Positions 34,768 through 45,737 of a stretch of 64,000 bases of DNA are shown here, piece by piece (the first letter of the stretch is position 1; every line of letters begins with the position of its first letter). The DNA lies in the NCBI GenBank assembly GCA_027625915.1, contig JANTQA010000026.1, forward strand, positions 1,116,001 through 1,180,000. The letters are read 5' to 3'. The notes beneath the pieces were generated by a model. It made no database searches, was not told where the DNA came from, and saw only the letters and a list, made by a program, of their open reading frames with translations. The translations under genes were made by a program, and so were the position numbers. The stretch is from Anaeramoeba flamelloides (lineage: Eukaryota; Metamonada; Anaeramoebidae).

Positions 34768-37700
34768 CTATTGGACTGATTTCATATGTATTGAAAACAA
34801 TTGTGTTATATAAAATAACAATTTCTTTTGGTTCATTGATTCCATTCCATCTGCACTTATTAACAAACCAGTGCATTTGTAATCTTGTATTTTACCCTTG
34901 TTTTTATTGAGTTGCTTATTATATCTCGCTTTCATTTTGGAAAGATGAGTTTTCACTGATTTCGAAGATTTTTTTGAAGCGGATTCAAGAAGAAATTGAG
35001 CATCTTTTTCTGGCCAAAGTGGTGTAATTAGATATTTATTCTTTTTCACTGCCTTTGAGAACGTTTCTAAACTTGAGAGATCCCATAAATTGTTATCAAT
35101 TAACAAAGTGTGCACTAAAATTCTATTTTCCGATAACATATTAGAAATGATATTCAAGCCTTGATTTGTAAAATTATTGCCAGAAAGATCCAACAATTCA
35201 ATTTGTTTGCTTTTTACGAGGCTATTGAATATACTACAAAAATTTTCACCTAGATAATATTTTTCATTGCCCTTGCATCTAAAATGGGTTAAGGAATTTG
35301 AATTAGTGAACAAATTAAACAATGCCTCTTCAATTAGTTCAATGTCCTTCCCCTTGGGGATATTCCTTGAGATCGACAATTTTTTCAAAGATTTGGAGAT
35401 GGCTGCACATTTTAGAATAATATTGATACCTTCGCTTCCCAACTCACTATTATCTAGGATCAATTCTTCAAGCGACTCTGAGTCTGGATTTGTTTGAAAC
35501 ACTTGCAAGATTTTCTCACACATTTCCAAATTGAAATGGTTGTTCGAAGAGGATAATGAAAAGTGGTCAAGGTTTTTGTTAAAGAGAATGGAATCCACTA
35601 ACAAGGGGAAGTAATTATGGTTTAGAGTCACATTTGATATATCTAACCTTCTTATCGATGAAACTTCTTTGAAGGTTTCCGATAGACACCAAAACTGCTC
35701 TTTAGTAAATTTATTCCCCATTAAACTTAAAACTTGGATTTTTGACCCAACAATTGACGCCGCAATTAATCTAAAATCAACGCTAGTGTAATCTAGCATC
35801 AACACTTTAAGTTGGTTTTTGATAATTAACTGGTTTAATAACTCAGCACCCTTTTTCCCAAATTTGTTTCCTGCTAAGTTGAGATATTTAATCTTCTTAC
35901 AGGCCAATAAATTTAAGAGAATTGTTGCCACAGACGATTCTGATAAATTGCAAAAGCTCAAATTTAACGTTTCCAAATATTGGAGGCAGGACAAACCGTG
36001 TGCTAAATTTTTGGCATCTTTGCTTTGGATCTTGTTACCAGAGAGGTCGATGTATGTCAATTGACAATTTACATTTTTCCGAATGGCCTTCCCCAATTTA
36101 CTAAAGCCTTCATTAGATTCTAGGCCACTTAGGGTCATTTTTGAAAACGTGGAATTGAATTCTAAAACCTCGGATATTGATGTTATGGGATCCTTCCGAT
36201 AAATGTTCGATAATTTCAATTCTATAAAATAGTTATTGTATTTTAAGGCAGCCATAATGGGATAAATGTCAATGGAGTTATCCTTATAGAGATCGATCCT
36301 TTTAAAATTTGATAAGTTTAACAATTTTCTTTTGCTTTTGTTTTTGTTTTCATAGCATTCCTTTTGGACAAATTTTAAAAACGCCCTACTAGCATTTGTT
36401 TCGTAATAACTACACCATGCCTTATACTGCTCGCTAAATCCGTTCCCCGGGTATTTCCTTTCCTGATGAATAGATTGCAAATTCCAAATTGAGCTTGATT
36501 TCTTGATATTGGTGACACAGTCAACGGTATGGGCCCTTAACATTTCGTCTTTATTCAGATTGTTTTGAAAATAGGTTTTTTTTACTGTTTTTGGTGCTTC
36601 AAGTGCCTTCATATTCAATTTTTCATTTTCTGATTTTACTTTCTTAATATCCATTTTGGCCCCTTTGTCTAATTGCTCCTTATTGAACTTTTCATAAGAA
36701 TAGTCTTTATCGTCTTCTTTGTATTCATTTTCTTTTTTTTCATTTTTTTCCCTTACTTCTTCTGTTTTGTCCAATTTCTTGTCTTCGTGTTCTTTTGTTT
36801 GAACGTGATCTTGAAATTGGCTTGGCTTTTTGTTTTCAATTTTTGAAGTGCTTTCAGATCTAGATGTACTTGATTCGTCAGTACTGCTAACCACCTGTGT
36901 ATTTTGTACAAACAGTGATTTTTTTTGATTAAGATCAATTTTTGACGAATTCTCTTCACCACTTCCCATGGAACTATATGATATTTCGCTTGTTACAAAA
37001 GAAAAATCCTCAAAAATACATAGCTTTTCAGCTGGCATCCCTATAGTAATTTTTGAATAGTTCTTTTTGATCGTTTCCAAAAAATTTAGTGCTTTTGGAT
37101 GATAGACATCAATTACAAAGTCCTTAAATAGTAATTTGAAATGTGCTTTATCGAAATATTCAATTTTTTTTAAATCATAAATATGTCCATTTCGACAAAT
37201 CTAAATATGTTTTGAAAGAAATTATTTTTTGTTTTATTTATTTTTTAACAATAATAGATAAGTAAAAAAAAAATTGTTTTTATGTATAAAATATTAGTTA
37301 CCCGTACCAATTATTGAAAAATAAATTAAAAAAAATTTAAAATACAATTATTTGTCTAATAAATGGGAAAAAATTTTCACTTTTTTTTCTCCTTTTCCTT
37401 TTCCAAATTTTCCATGAAAAAAAGGATTTACAAACAAACAAATCGTAATTTGGACTCTCCATTTGTTTTTTTTTTTTTTTTTTTATGATTTGTTTTGGTA
37501 TATTTTGGTTGTAACCAATAACACTTAAAGAAAATACATATTGAAGAATTAATAAAAAGGGACATCTTTTGATATTTTTTACTCTTTGAATTTACAATAC
37601 CAAAATCTTTTTAAATTATTAAATCTGTAGGATTACAATCCCCAGGTTGGATATTAGAATTGTTGCTTTATAACTTATTAAAATTCTTTAGGGTTCACAA

Positions 37701-39376
37701 TAATCAAAAAAAAAAAAAATACGGCATGAATGCTGACAAACCCTTGTTCCAAATTGATAAATGGCACTTTCCTTCCCATCTTTTTCCAATACAATATTTA
37801 ATAAACCAATCAATTCTATACCTAAGTTCAAATCAATTTTAAAGGGAAATTTATTAATGTTTTAATTAAATTTTAAATTGGGAGGAAATTTTTTCATAAT
37901 TTTTTCATAATATTCTCTAGTTTTTTTTTGAGTTTGGATTGTAATTCTTTTGATGAAAAAAAATTTTATCAAAATTAACTTATTTTTTGATAAATTTTAA
38001 TATTAGATTCTTCATTTTTATTATTTATTTTTTAATAATAGAAATTTACTAAATCTATACCCATATTTACTTATTGTTTATTTTAGGGTTCTAAGATCCT
38101 TTAAGGTTTACAATACCTGAAATTTGAAAAAGGATTATCTTGTGGAGTTTGTTACTACTTGTTAATTTGGTTCTTAGCTGATCGATCTTGTACTTGGTAT
38201 GGATTATAATAGTGGTTCAAAATGGCAATTTTTGACAATTTATTGTTTTTTTTTTTCCGAAATCCGAATTGAAGAGTGTAAGATTCATTTGTTAATACTT
38301 AAGTTATAAAAAAAAGTGATTTCTGGGTTGTTGATTGAAATTTTTAATGAGGTTTAGTTTTATTAGGAGCTTTTAAAAAATGATATTTTTTCATTTAGTT
38401 AATTGACAAAAAAGTAAATCAAGATTCTTTACTACAACCCAAAATTCAAAAGTTATTTTTGAACACCTACTTATATATTAACCTGACACTCTTCAATTCG
38501 GATTTGAGAAAAAAAAAAAATAAATTGTCAAAAATTTTATTTTGAACCACTTATAAAACCCATACCAAGGACAAGATCGATCAGCTAAGAACCAAATTAA
38601 CAAGTGGCCATACTCTATGTTAGATAATCTTTTTTCAAATTTCAGGGATTGTAAACCTTAATGAATTATCTTAAAGAAAAAAATAACAGGGATTTGAACT
38701 ACAGTCAGTTCCACTTTTAAGACACAAACTTTCAAGGAAATTGAAGGCATAGAAAAATCTCAAATTAAAGTAAATTTTTTGGAATTTTTTTTTTACATAA
38801 ATTATTTTACAAGAATTTATGTTTTGTGCATTAATTTGAGATTTTTTTTTGTGCCCTATATTAAATTGACAGTTGGTGTCTCAAAAGTGGAACTGGCTGT
38901 AATAACACTTGTTCAGCCTTTTCTGTACATGTTATTTGAACAACAGTAGGTTAAGTGAGAAACAATGAACAATGAACAAGAACTAGAAAAGTTAATGGAA
39001 ATCAAGTCAAAACAATGAACAAATTAGTTACCTTTTTTTTTAATGATTTCTTCCTCTTGCCAATTGTGACGACTCGATAGTTGGTTAAAACAAAAATCCG
39101 ATTTTCAATTTTTTTTAAACTCTTTTTTTTGAGAATTTTTTCTGCCATAAGCACTTTCTCATTGAGATCCTCTTCAATTGTACCTTCAACAATTGTTCTC
39201 TCTTCAATTGAAAGCTTTTTTAATTTGTAGAAATCTATTTTTTTGGTTTTTTTTTTTAATTTTCTTTTTTGTTTTTCGATTTGTTTTTGTTTTTTTTTCA
39301 ATTTTTTTTGATACTTCTCTTCCTCTTTTTGTTGTTTCTTTTTAAGTTTTTTTTCATTTTTGCTTACCTTTGACAT
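34768..39376 (-). CDS. CARMIL-like PH + leucine-rich-repeat protein, two exons
   Basis: Exon 1 is 39376-39032 and exon 2 is 37200-34768. The phase-0 intron starts GTAACT and ends ATTTAG. The protein is about 925 aa. Exon 1 begins with a strongly basic Lys/Gln coiled segment (residues 5-45). A PH-like fold follows, split by the intron: ENRIFVLTNYRVVTIGKRKK joins NGHIYDLKKIEYFDKAHFKL and ends PKALNFLETIKKNYSKITIG. Residues about 170-310 are Ser/Glu/Lys-rich and probably disordered, an unusual insertion between PH and LRR. Then come LRRs of the long ribonuclease-inhibitor/CARMIL type: LTYIDLSGNKIQSKDAKNLA, LETLNLSFCNLSESSVATIL, IKYLNLAGNKFGKKGAELLN, IELLDLSGNNFTNQGLNIIS. The last repeats end LETFSKAVKKNKYL. 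CARMILs bind membranes by PH and regulate actin capping protein. I see no clear capping-protein-interaction motif, so the activity is inference. The last about 50 residues are basic and may hide another intron. Confidence 0.85.
38102..38660. mobile_element. F1 foldback element, well-preserved copy
   Basis: The 559-bp element begins taaggtttacaatacctgaa and ends with its inverted form, ttcagggattgtaaacctta. The arms pair over roughly 200 bp, including cttagctgatcgatcttg against caagatcgatcagctaag. It has no ORF. It resembles a long-TIR MITE or foldback transposon. Confidence 0.85.
38700..38901. mobile_element. MITE family B, Tc1/mariner-like, intact ends
   Basis: The 202-bp element is bounded by TA and begins TACAGTCAGTTCCACTTTTA, with an inverted copy at its right end (taaaagtgg-like, ..actggctgta). 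The TA borders and CAGT-type ends suggest Tc1/mariner mobilisation. Relatives lie at 48348-48540 and 21284-21466. Confidence 0.85.
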
Positions 39377-42300
39377 TGAGTGTTTTTTGATCGTGGATTT
39401 TGAAAATTATGATATCAACAAGAAAATGAAAAAATAATTTAATTAGACAAAATCACTTTATTGTGTTTTGGAAAAAAGTGAATATTTTTTTCTTCAAATT
39501 AAGTAAAATAATTTGAAAAGTTTTGATAAAAGACACATATTCCCCAAAACAACAGAATTAATCCTCTGTTTGTTCTGATTTAAAAGATAATACGGAAAAA
39601 AATAAATTTGTTGTTTCTGAGTTCTTAATTTTTTTTAAACTAGTCAAGAATTTCAATTTTCTTTGTTGAATCAGACATATTTTTCTTGATCGTATTCGAG
39701 TAATTTAATTCAGTCTTTTGTTTTCCTTTGTTTGTTTCCCCAAAGCTAAATCAGAAAAGTTGAACTTTGAGTTTAATGATCAATTTTTATTTTCGTTTTT
39801 TGAACTTTTTCCAAATTAATACATTAAGAGAAAAATTCTTGTCTTGAATTTGCTCTCAGATGGTACAGTTTATCTCAAATTTTTTTTTTTGGGATTTTAG
39901 CTTTTGGGGTATTTAATTTATAGACTAAATTCATTTTGAGAAAATCTTCTCACTATTGACTGTTTTGGCTCGAGTAGCACTTGGTTTTAAATTCTTTTGT
40001 TTGCAGACTTTATTAATAACAATTTTTCAGGTCTGAAGAATTATTTTGGAAAAAAAGTGAATCATAATTATTCATGAAAACAAGAACTCTTTTCTAAGGT
40101 TTGGAATTGAAATATGCAAACAATTAATGTTGAATACAAGTTTCGTTGTGATTTTGAGATAATAATTTATACCATCTCATTTGTCTCTTTTTTGTTTTTA
40201 AGAAAATAAATAGTACAAAAAAAAATAGAAAAGAATCTAATTTTCTTTTAAAATTACTTCTGAATCTACAGTTTGGTGTCTGTCATTAAAAATAGCAATA
40301 CTACACCAACGAAGGTAAACTAAAGAATTAAAAGTTGAAAATGGTATTATTTATCACAGCCACAATTAAAAGTCTTCGTATTTTAAGTTTTTACCTTTAT
40401 TCGTCTTTTTTCGTTAAAACTATAAAACTTTTTCGATGTACCAAAGGTAGAATGGTTCTTGTAAAAAAAACCCAAGGTTTCTTCATGTAAAAAAATCAAT
40501 TCAATTAAAAAATAAAGATTTTTGTTTGTTTTTCTTTTTTAGTTTCTGAAGACTATTTTGGATTTTTTCATTTTGTTCCTCAAACATTTTTATTCAATTA
40601 TTAAATGGAATTAATTAATCTTAAAAACCTCTCCTATCTTTGTATTGTACATAAAAAGATGTACTTGTATTTGAATTATAGATTGGAAAAAAATATCACT
40701 TCTTTTTCAATATTTTGCTTTTTCCATAAATTGGGTTCTCTTAGAAGTAGGTTGTGGTTGTGGATCTCTTTGAATAAGGAAATTCTGAAAACGAAGTGAA
40801 AATTGTTTCCTGGTTATAATTTATATAACAGTCGAATTTTTGTAAAAATTACTTCTTGATTATTTTGATTTGAAATGAAGGATATTTTGAGTCATTGGGT
40901 TGGAACAAGAAGAATGAGGAATATGAGATTTTTTGAAATGTAGTAGAAAAAAATACCTGTACAAGATTTTTAATTGTGAATAATAGATAAAATTTTTGTA
41001 TAATTTCATTTATTAGGAAAATGACATAAAGTAAGAAAGAAATTTTTGAAAATTATAACTCACTCACTTATTAGAATGATGATTAATTAAATTACAATTG
41101 TTCAAAACACTATTCAATCAATCAAAAGAAAAAAATAAAAATTATCATTTTCCAAACTCTAGTAATAACATATAAAACTCTATTATTTATTTTACAAAAA
41201 GTTGATCTAGTTTTAGTTATCAAAAAATTACAAAAGTATTCTACACACACCTTACTTTAATGAATTTTAGGTGGTCTTTATTCCTTGGTTCATATAAAAA
41301 TTTTGGTTATTTATAAAGAGAATTTGATTTTAATTATTTGCAATTTCACTTGACAATTTTTCTTATATTTCACAATTAAATATCTTGTCAGGTATTTTTT
41401 TTAATACTATAATAATAAATTCTATTGTTGAGTTTAAGAAAAACAATTGTACCTTCTTATATTAAAAAGTTTCACAGTACCCACCCCTTTCAAAGTCATT
41501 TTTCCCACAACGAGAATAAATAATCAAATATTGTTTACAGATTATTTACCATTAATTTTCAAAAAATCAAGATTCTGTTTCCAAGTTCAATAAGGAAGGC
41601 TTAATTAAATCTCAAGAAATATCATTTTTAATTTTACTTTGTGAAGATCTTTAGTTTTTTAGAATTTGACTCCAAAAAAATTGTTCACTGATAAAATTGT
41701 TAATTTTTAATCTTCAAAGATAGCGTGTGTAAAACTTTCACTGAGAATTTTCATCAATTAAAACAAATTTTTTGGTTTCAGGAAGGGTATTTAAAACAAA
41801 AAATTAACATTGTGGATCTTTTTACAAATAAAACAATATCTATCAATCTATATTTTTGGAACTCAGGATCTCACTTGGAATAATAGTCAACAAATAATAA
41901 AAATAAAATATAAATACAAGTGGGAGGAAATAAAGTATAGCCAGGAAAAAAAGTTCAAAAATAAACACCATTTCAAAAATTGTGACTTAACTGATTAATA
42001 AATTGAAAAAAAAAATATAAATATTCTTTAGTATACAAGAAATACAGATAATTAACTAAGATTTGTATTGTTAATTGTAAAATAAAAAGATTAATATTTT
42101 CATTTGAATTTACAAATAAAGCGAATTTCAATCCAATAATTAAAATAAATAGTCAAAAACTCTAATTCTCAAAGTGGAATTAATTATTAAAGCTTCTCTT
42201 CAGAATGAAATCTTTGGAATTTTTTATTTATTAAAAATCTATTTGATAAAAGCTGGATGAAAATTTCATTTCATTTATTTTGAAACAAATAGCAGATCGC

Positions 42301-43749
42301 TTTTAAATCATACTAAATATATAAAAACTTTGAAATTTCAAAATTTAAAAAAAAAAATCAAACCATAAACTAAAAAAAAAAAATGATTAACAATTTTTGA
42401 AATGAGTATTACCGACGTTATATTAATAAACTTACACCTAAAAAAGGGTTTTTGAGAATATTTTTTGGTAATAATTAAATTCATTTTGAAAGAAATTATA
42501 TATTTTAAATTTTCAGAGTGGTTATTTGTCTTTTCGAAGAGTGTTTTGTTTTTTCTTATGATCATTTACAAAAAAAAGAAAAAAAAAAAATCTGAAAAAT
42601 TTTAGGTAAAAATTGGCAGAAAAACAAAAATTTGAAATATAAAAAGAAAAGAAAAACAAAAATTTGAAAAAGCAAAGCTATTATTTTAAAAATTAGAAAA
42701 AATGATTGTGATCCAAAATTTTAAATTATTTTTTTGATAATAATTTTAAGGATATACCCTAAAAAGAACACCCACTGACATTATAAAGCGAGTCAAAAGT
42801 TTTGGAAAATAGTTTACTTTCGAATTGGGAGACTTACTGATTATTCAAATTAAGATCAATTAATAAAAGAAAATGTGGATAATTCCAAAATAAAAATAGT
42901 ATTTTTAATACTTCTTTTTAGTACGGTTGTTCTTTGATTGATCAATTATTAAATTATTCTTGAAAAAATATGACTTAAATTTAGATATCCAAAACCACTT
43001 TAAAGATTTCAATAATCTAGGAAATTCAAAATTTTTTTTGTTGGTTTTATTGAAAATAATTTATAAAATTATTCTTTGAAGTTAATTTATTTCTACTTTA
43101 TACTGATTTTACTTTTGGTTTTCAATAAGATTACAAAGTAAAAAAAATTTTTTACTTTTTGTCCCAAATAGTAACTTTTAAACTAAAAAAAAAAAAATTA
43201 ATGAGACAGCCAAGAACTTCATTTAGGAAACATGAAGTTTTGATTTTTCTAGTATCAGTTTATTGTTAAGAGTTCAAAATTAAAAAAAAAAATTGATCTC
43301 TTAAGAATAGATTTTTAGGAGTGGCTAAATTTGTTTCTACTAATTCTTTTTATTTTTCTGCGGATAATCATTTTATTAATAATGAAATTAAACAATTTGT
43401 AAAAATATTTACTTTTGGAGTGTTATAAATAAATATTTTGAAATTGAGTTAAACTCATATCTTGTGTTTCTTTCTATTATTTGGAGCTTGAAATTATAAA
43501 AACAAATTCTAAAAATGACAATTTTACCAATAGATCAGTACTGATAATTGAATTCTAAAAGGGTCAAAATTTTATACTTCTTTTTCAATATTTTTCTTTT
43601 ACAAAAAGAGTTTCCAAAGAAAGAGAATTGTAATATGTGGAACTGGTCTTTATTTAAAAAAGGAAATTGAAAATGAGATAAAAAATATTCCCTTATTAAT
43701 TCTAATACCAATAATACAAATTCAAACATTTATTTTTCAATAATATTTA
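39377..43749. other. Gene-free stretch with M2 fragments
   Basis: 4.4 kb of AT-rich sequence. Fragments of the M2 interior recur at about 40650-40810 (ttctttttcaatattttgct, gaagtgaaaattgtttcc) and 43560-43700. The short frames at 40605, 41810 and 43535 fall in or near these fragments or are compositionally trivial. No gene was recognised. Confidence 0.5.
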
Positions 43750-44231
43750 TACAGTGGTGTAAAAAAACCATGTTGACAAACTTTAACCCATTACTACAAT
43801 TTAACTCATGTTTTTTTTTCAGACTTGGGTATTGGAAGACTAGAAGTCAGTTATATATTCTTGGTTCGGATCCAAATTGACTTTAGAGCTTAGATCTTTT
43901 TTTAATCAAAATGGCTCAATAAAATTAAATTCTTTTTGTTTCTAAAATTTGGTCATGTTTACAAAATTTTTGACTTTAAATGATTTTTTTATAACAATTC
44001 CAAAAGTGAAATATTGCCATTTTTTTTATCAAAAAATTACATTTTAATCTTTCAATATCTTCATAATTCTTTTTTAAAATTTATTTAAAGAACCCTATTT
44101 CTTGTTTATATACTGTTTTCATCCTATTGGTTCGTTTCTTTTATTTCTACAATCAATCAATATTTTTTTCTCACAAGTAAGATTTTAGTGATGGGTTAAA
44201 AGAAAAAACACGGTTTATTTACACCAGTGTA
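43750..44231. mobile_element. Tc1/mariner-like MITE, family A
   Basis: The 482-bp element is bounded by TA. The left end TACAGTGGTGTAAAAAAACC pairs with the right end ggtttatttacaccagtgta, and the inverted similarity continues into aacccattac/gtgatgggtt, giving a terminal repeat of about 45 bp. The interior has no ORF. Confidence 0.85.
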
Positions 44232-44666
44232 CTAGATTTTATTGAAGGTGCTGAATTTTTCAGAGACAAAATTGTTTGTCTCAATTTACAATATACTTGT
44301 AAAAAAAAAAATCACTAGAACCCTTATGCCTTAACTTTTTTTAAACCAAGATAATATTTATTTTTTTTAAATTATGACGTAAAATAATAATATAAAAGTA
44401 ATAGAAGTCTTTTCATACACACCAAAACCCCGTATAGGGTTTTACAATACATTCTCAATTTTGCCAATCAAACAGAAAAACATTTTCTTATTTTTAGCAA
44501 TCCACAGTTTTTTTCGAAAAGAAAAGAACAAATTTACCAATTTACAAGACACGTCTCCTTCCGGTCACCAAAAACACACAAAGAACAAGCCAAAAACACT
44601 GATCAATGGATTTAAAAAAGGAATTGTGTGTAAATTAATAATTATTTTTTTTTCAATCTCATTCAA

Positions 44667-45737
44667 ATGAGTGACAAACCAACAGTTACATTAACAAATG
44701 AAAAAGTTCAACTCCTGTTTGATACCATTAGTGTCTTTGAGGACAAAAAAATTATAAAGAAAATCAAAAGATACAATAAGGGTTGTATAAATTCGGTTTG
44801 GCAAGTTGACTGTGAAAATAACGATCAGTATGTGCTCAAGGTGATCACACCGTTAAAAAAATGGAAGGGAATTAAAACGCTCAACGAGGCAACAAGTTAC
44901 GAATATGCAAAGGCCAAGACTACATGCAAATTACCAAATATTTATTCCTATGATGCAACAACGAACAATGCGCTATCACAAGAATACATCCTAATGGAAA
45001 AAGTTCAAGGAACAATCTTGGAAAGCGTTTGGAACAAGATCTCAAATGAAAAAAGAAAAATTGTAATTGACCAAATTGCCTTGCTAGTCTCGCAGTTGCA
45101 AGAAGAAGAGTTTACACAAATGGGATCGATCAGACAAGAATCAAAAGAAAAATTTGTAATAGATCGGTTTGTTGACACGGGTAAAGGGCCTTACAACAAC
45201 AGCAGCGAATTCTATTATGACCTCTTTACCGAAAAAAAAAAACTCTTCCAAAAGGACGAAAGACTGGAGTCCTTTGCGGGTGCGTTTGAGAATTTTTATG
45301 ATCTGTATTTCTCAAAATTGGAGCCTTTCACCAAATTTCGTTTTGGTCATCATGATCTGAATTTACAAAACATTTTTGTGGATCCCGCTAATAATTACAA
45401 AATTACAGGTGTTATTGACTGGGAATGGTCGTGCCCGTTTATTCCAGATAGCATTTTTATGGAAGATGACTTATGGTGCGATTTAGAGGGAAGTGATCAA
45501 GAGATCATTAAAGATTACTTTCATAACCAATTATTGAAGTTGGGAATATCCAAAAGCCCTTTATGGAATGACTACCAAATATTAAACACTTTTGACGACA
45601 TGTCAATGGGCTTAACATCTTATAATTGGTGGTTTGATGATAAAATTAAAGGTGAAAAGTTTTTTCAAGAAAAATTTAAGCAATTTATTATATTTATTAA
45701 AGAACATAATTTTATAAATAAAATTGAAAATAAATAA
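44667..45737 (+). CDS. APH/choline-kinase-family phosphotransferase, single exon
   Basis: A 356-residue protein-kinase-like small-molecule phosphotransferase. The N-lobe has GCINSVWQVDCENNDQYVLK, a nucleotide loop with the presumed ATP-contact Lys. The hinge region is EYILMEKVQGTILE. The Brenner motif is GHHDLNLQNIFVD (catalytic Asp230, Asn235) and the metal-binding motif is GVIDWEWSCP (Asp251). The length fits aminoglycoside phosphotransferase-fold proteins of the fungal/bacterial type. The natural substrate cannot be read from sequence. Members phosphorylate aminoglycosides, choline, fructosamine or homoserine, and antibiotic resistance should not be assumed. It has no intron, unlike most genes here, and is less AT-rich than its flanks, so lateral origin is possible but unproven. 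Confidence 0.88.
   Translation: MSDKPTVTLTNEKVQLLFDTISVFEDKKIIKKIKRYNKGCINSVWQVDCENNDQYVLKVITPLKKWKGIKTLNEATSYEYAKAKTTCKLPNIYSYDATTNNALSQEYILMEKVQGTILESVWNKISNEKRKIVIDQIALLVSQLQEEEFTQMGSIRQESKEKFVIDRFVDTGKGPYNNSSEFYYDLFTEKKKLFQKDERLESFAGAFENFYDLYFSKLEPFTKFRFGHHDLNLQNIFVDPANNYKITGVIDWEWSCPFIPDSIFMEDDLWCDLEGSDQEIIKDYFHNQLLKLGISKSPLWNDYQILNTFDDMSMGLTSYNWWFDDKIKGEKFFQEKFKQFIIFIKEHNFINKIENK

Larger units (their letters stand above)
37201..39031 (-). other. 1.8 kb intron splitting the PH-like domain
   Basis: It contains one F1 foldback element (38102-38660) and one family B MITE (38700-38901). Together they make up about 760 of its 1831 nt. The joined exons give an uninterrupted PH-like fold. Confidence 0.8.

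Noticed and set aside
38670-38715. tRNA-like B box (gttcaaatccc on the minus strand) followed by a T run
   Set aside because: No A box or cloverleaf at the right distance. The upstream sequence is the family B MITE terminus.
43860-43880. ggttcggatcc, B-box-like
   Set aside because: It lies inside the family A MITE with no tRNA arms around it.
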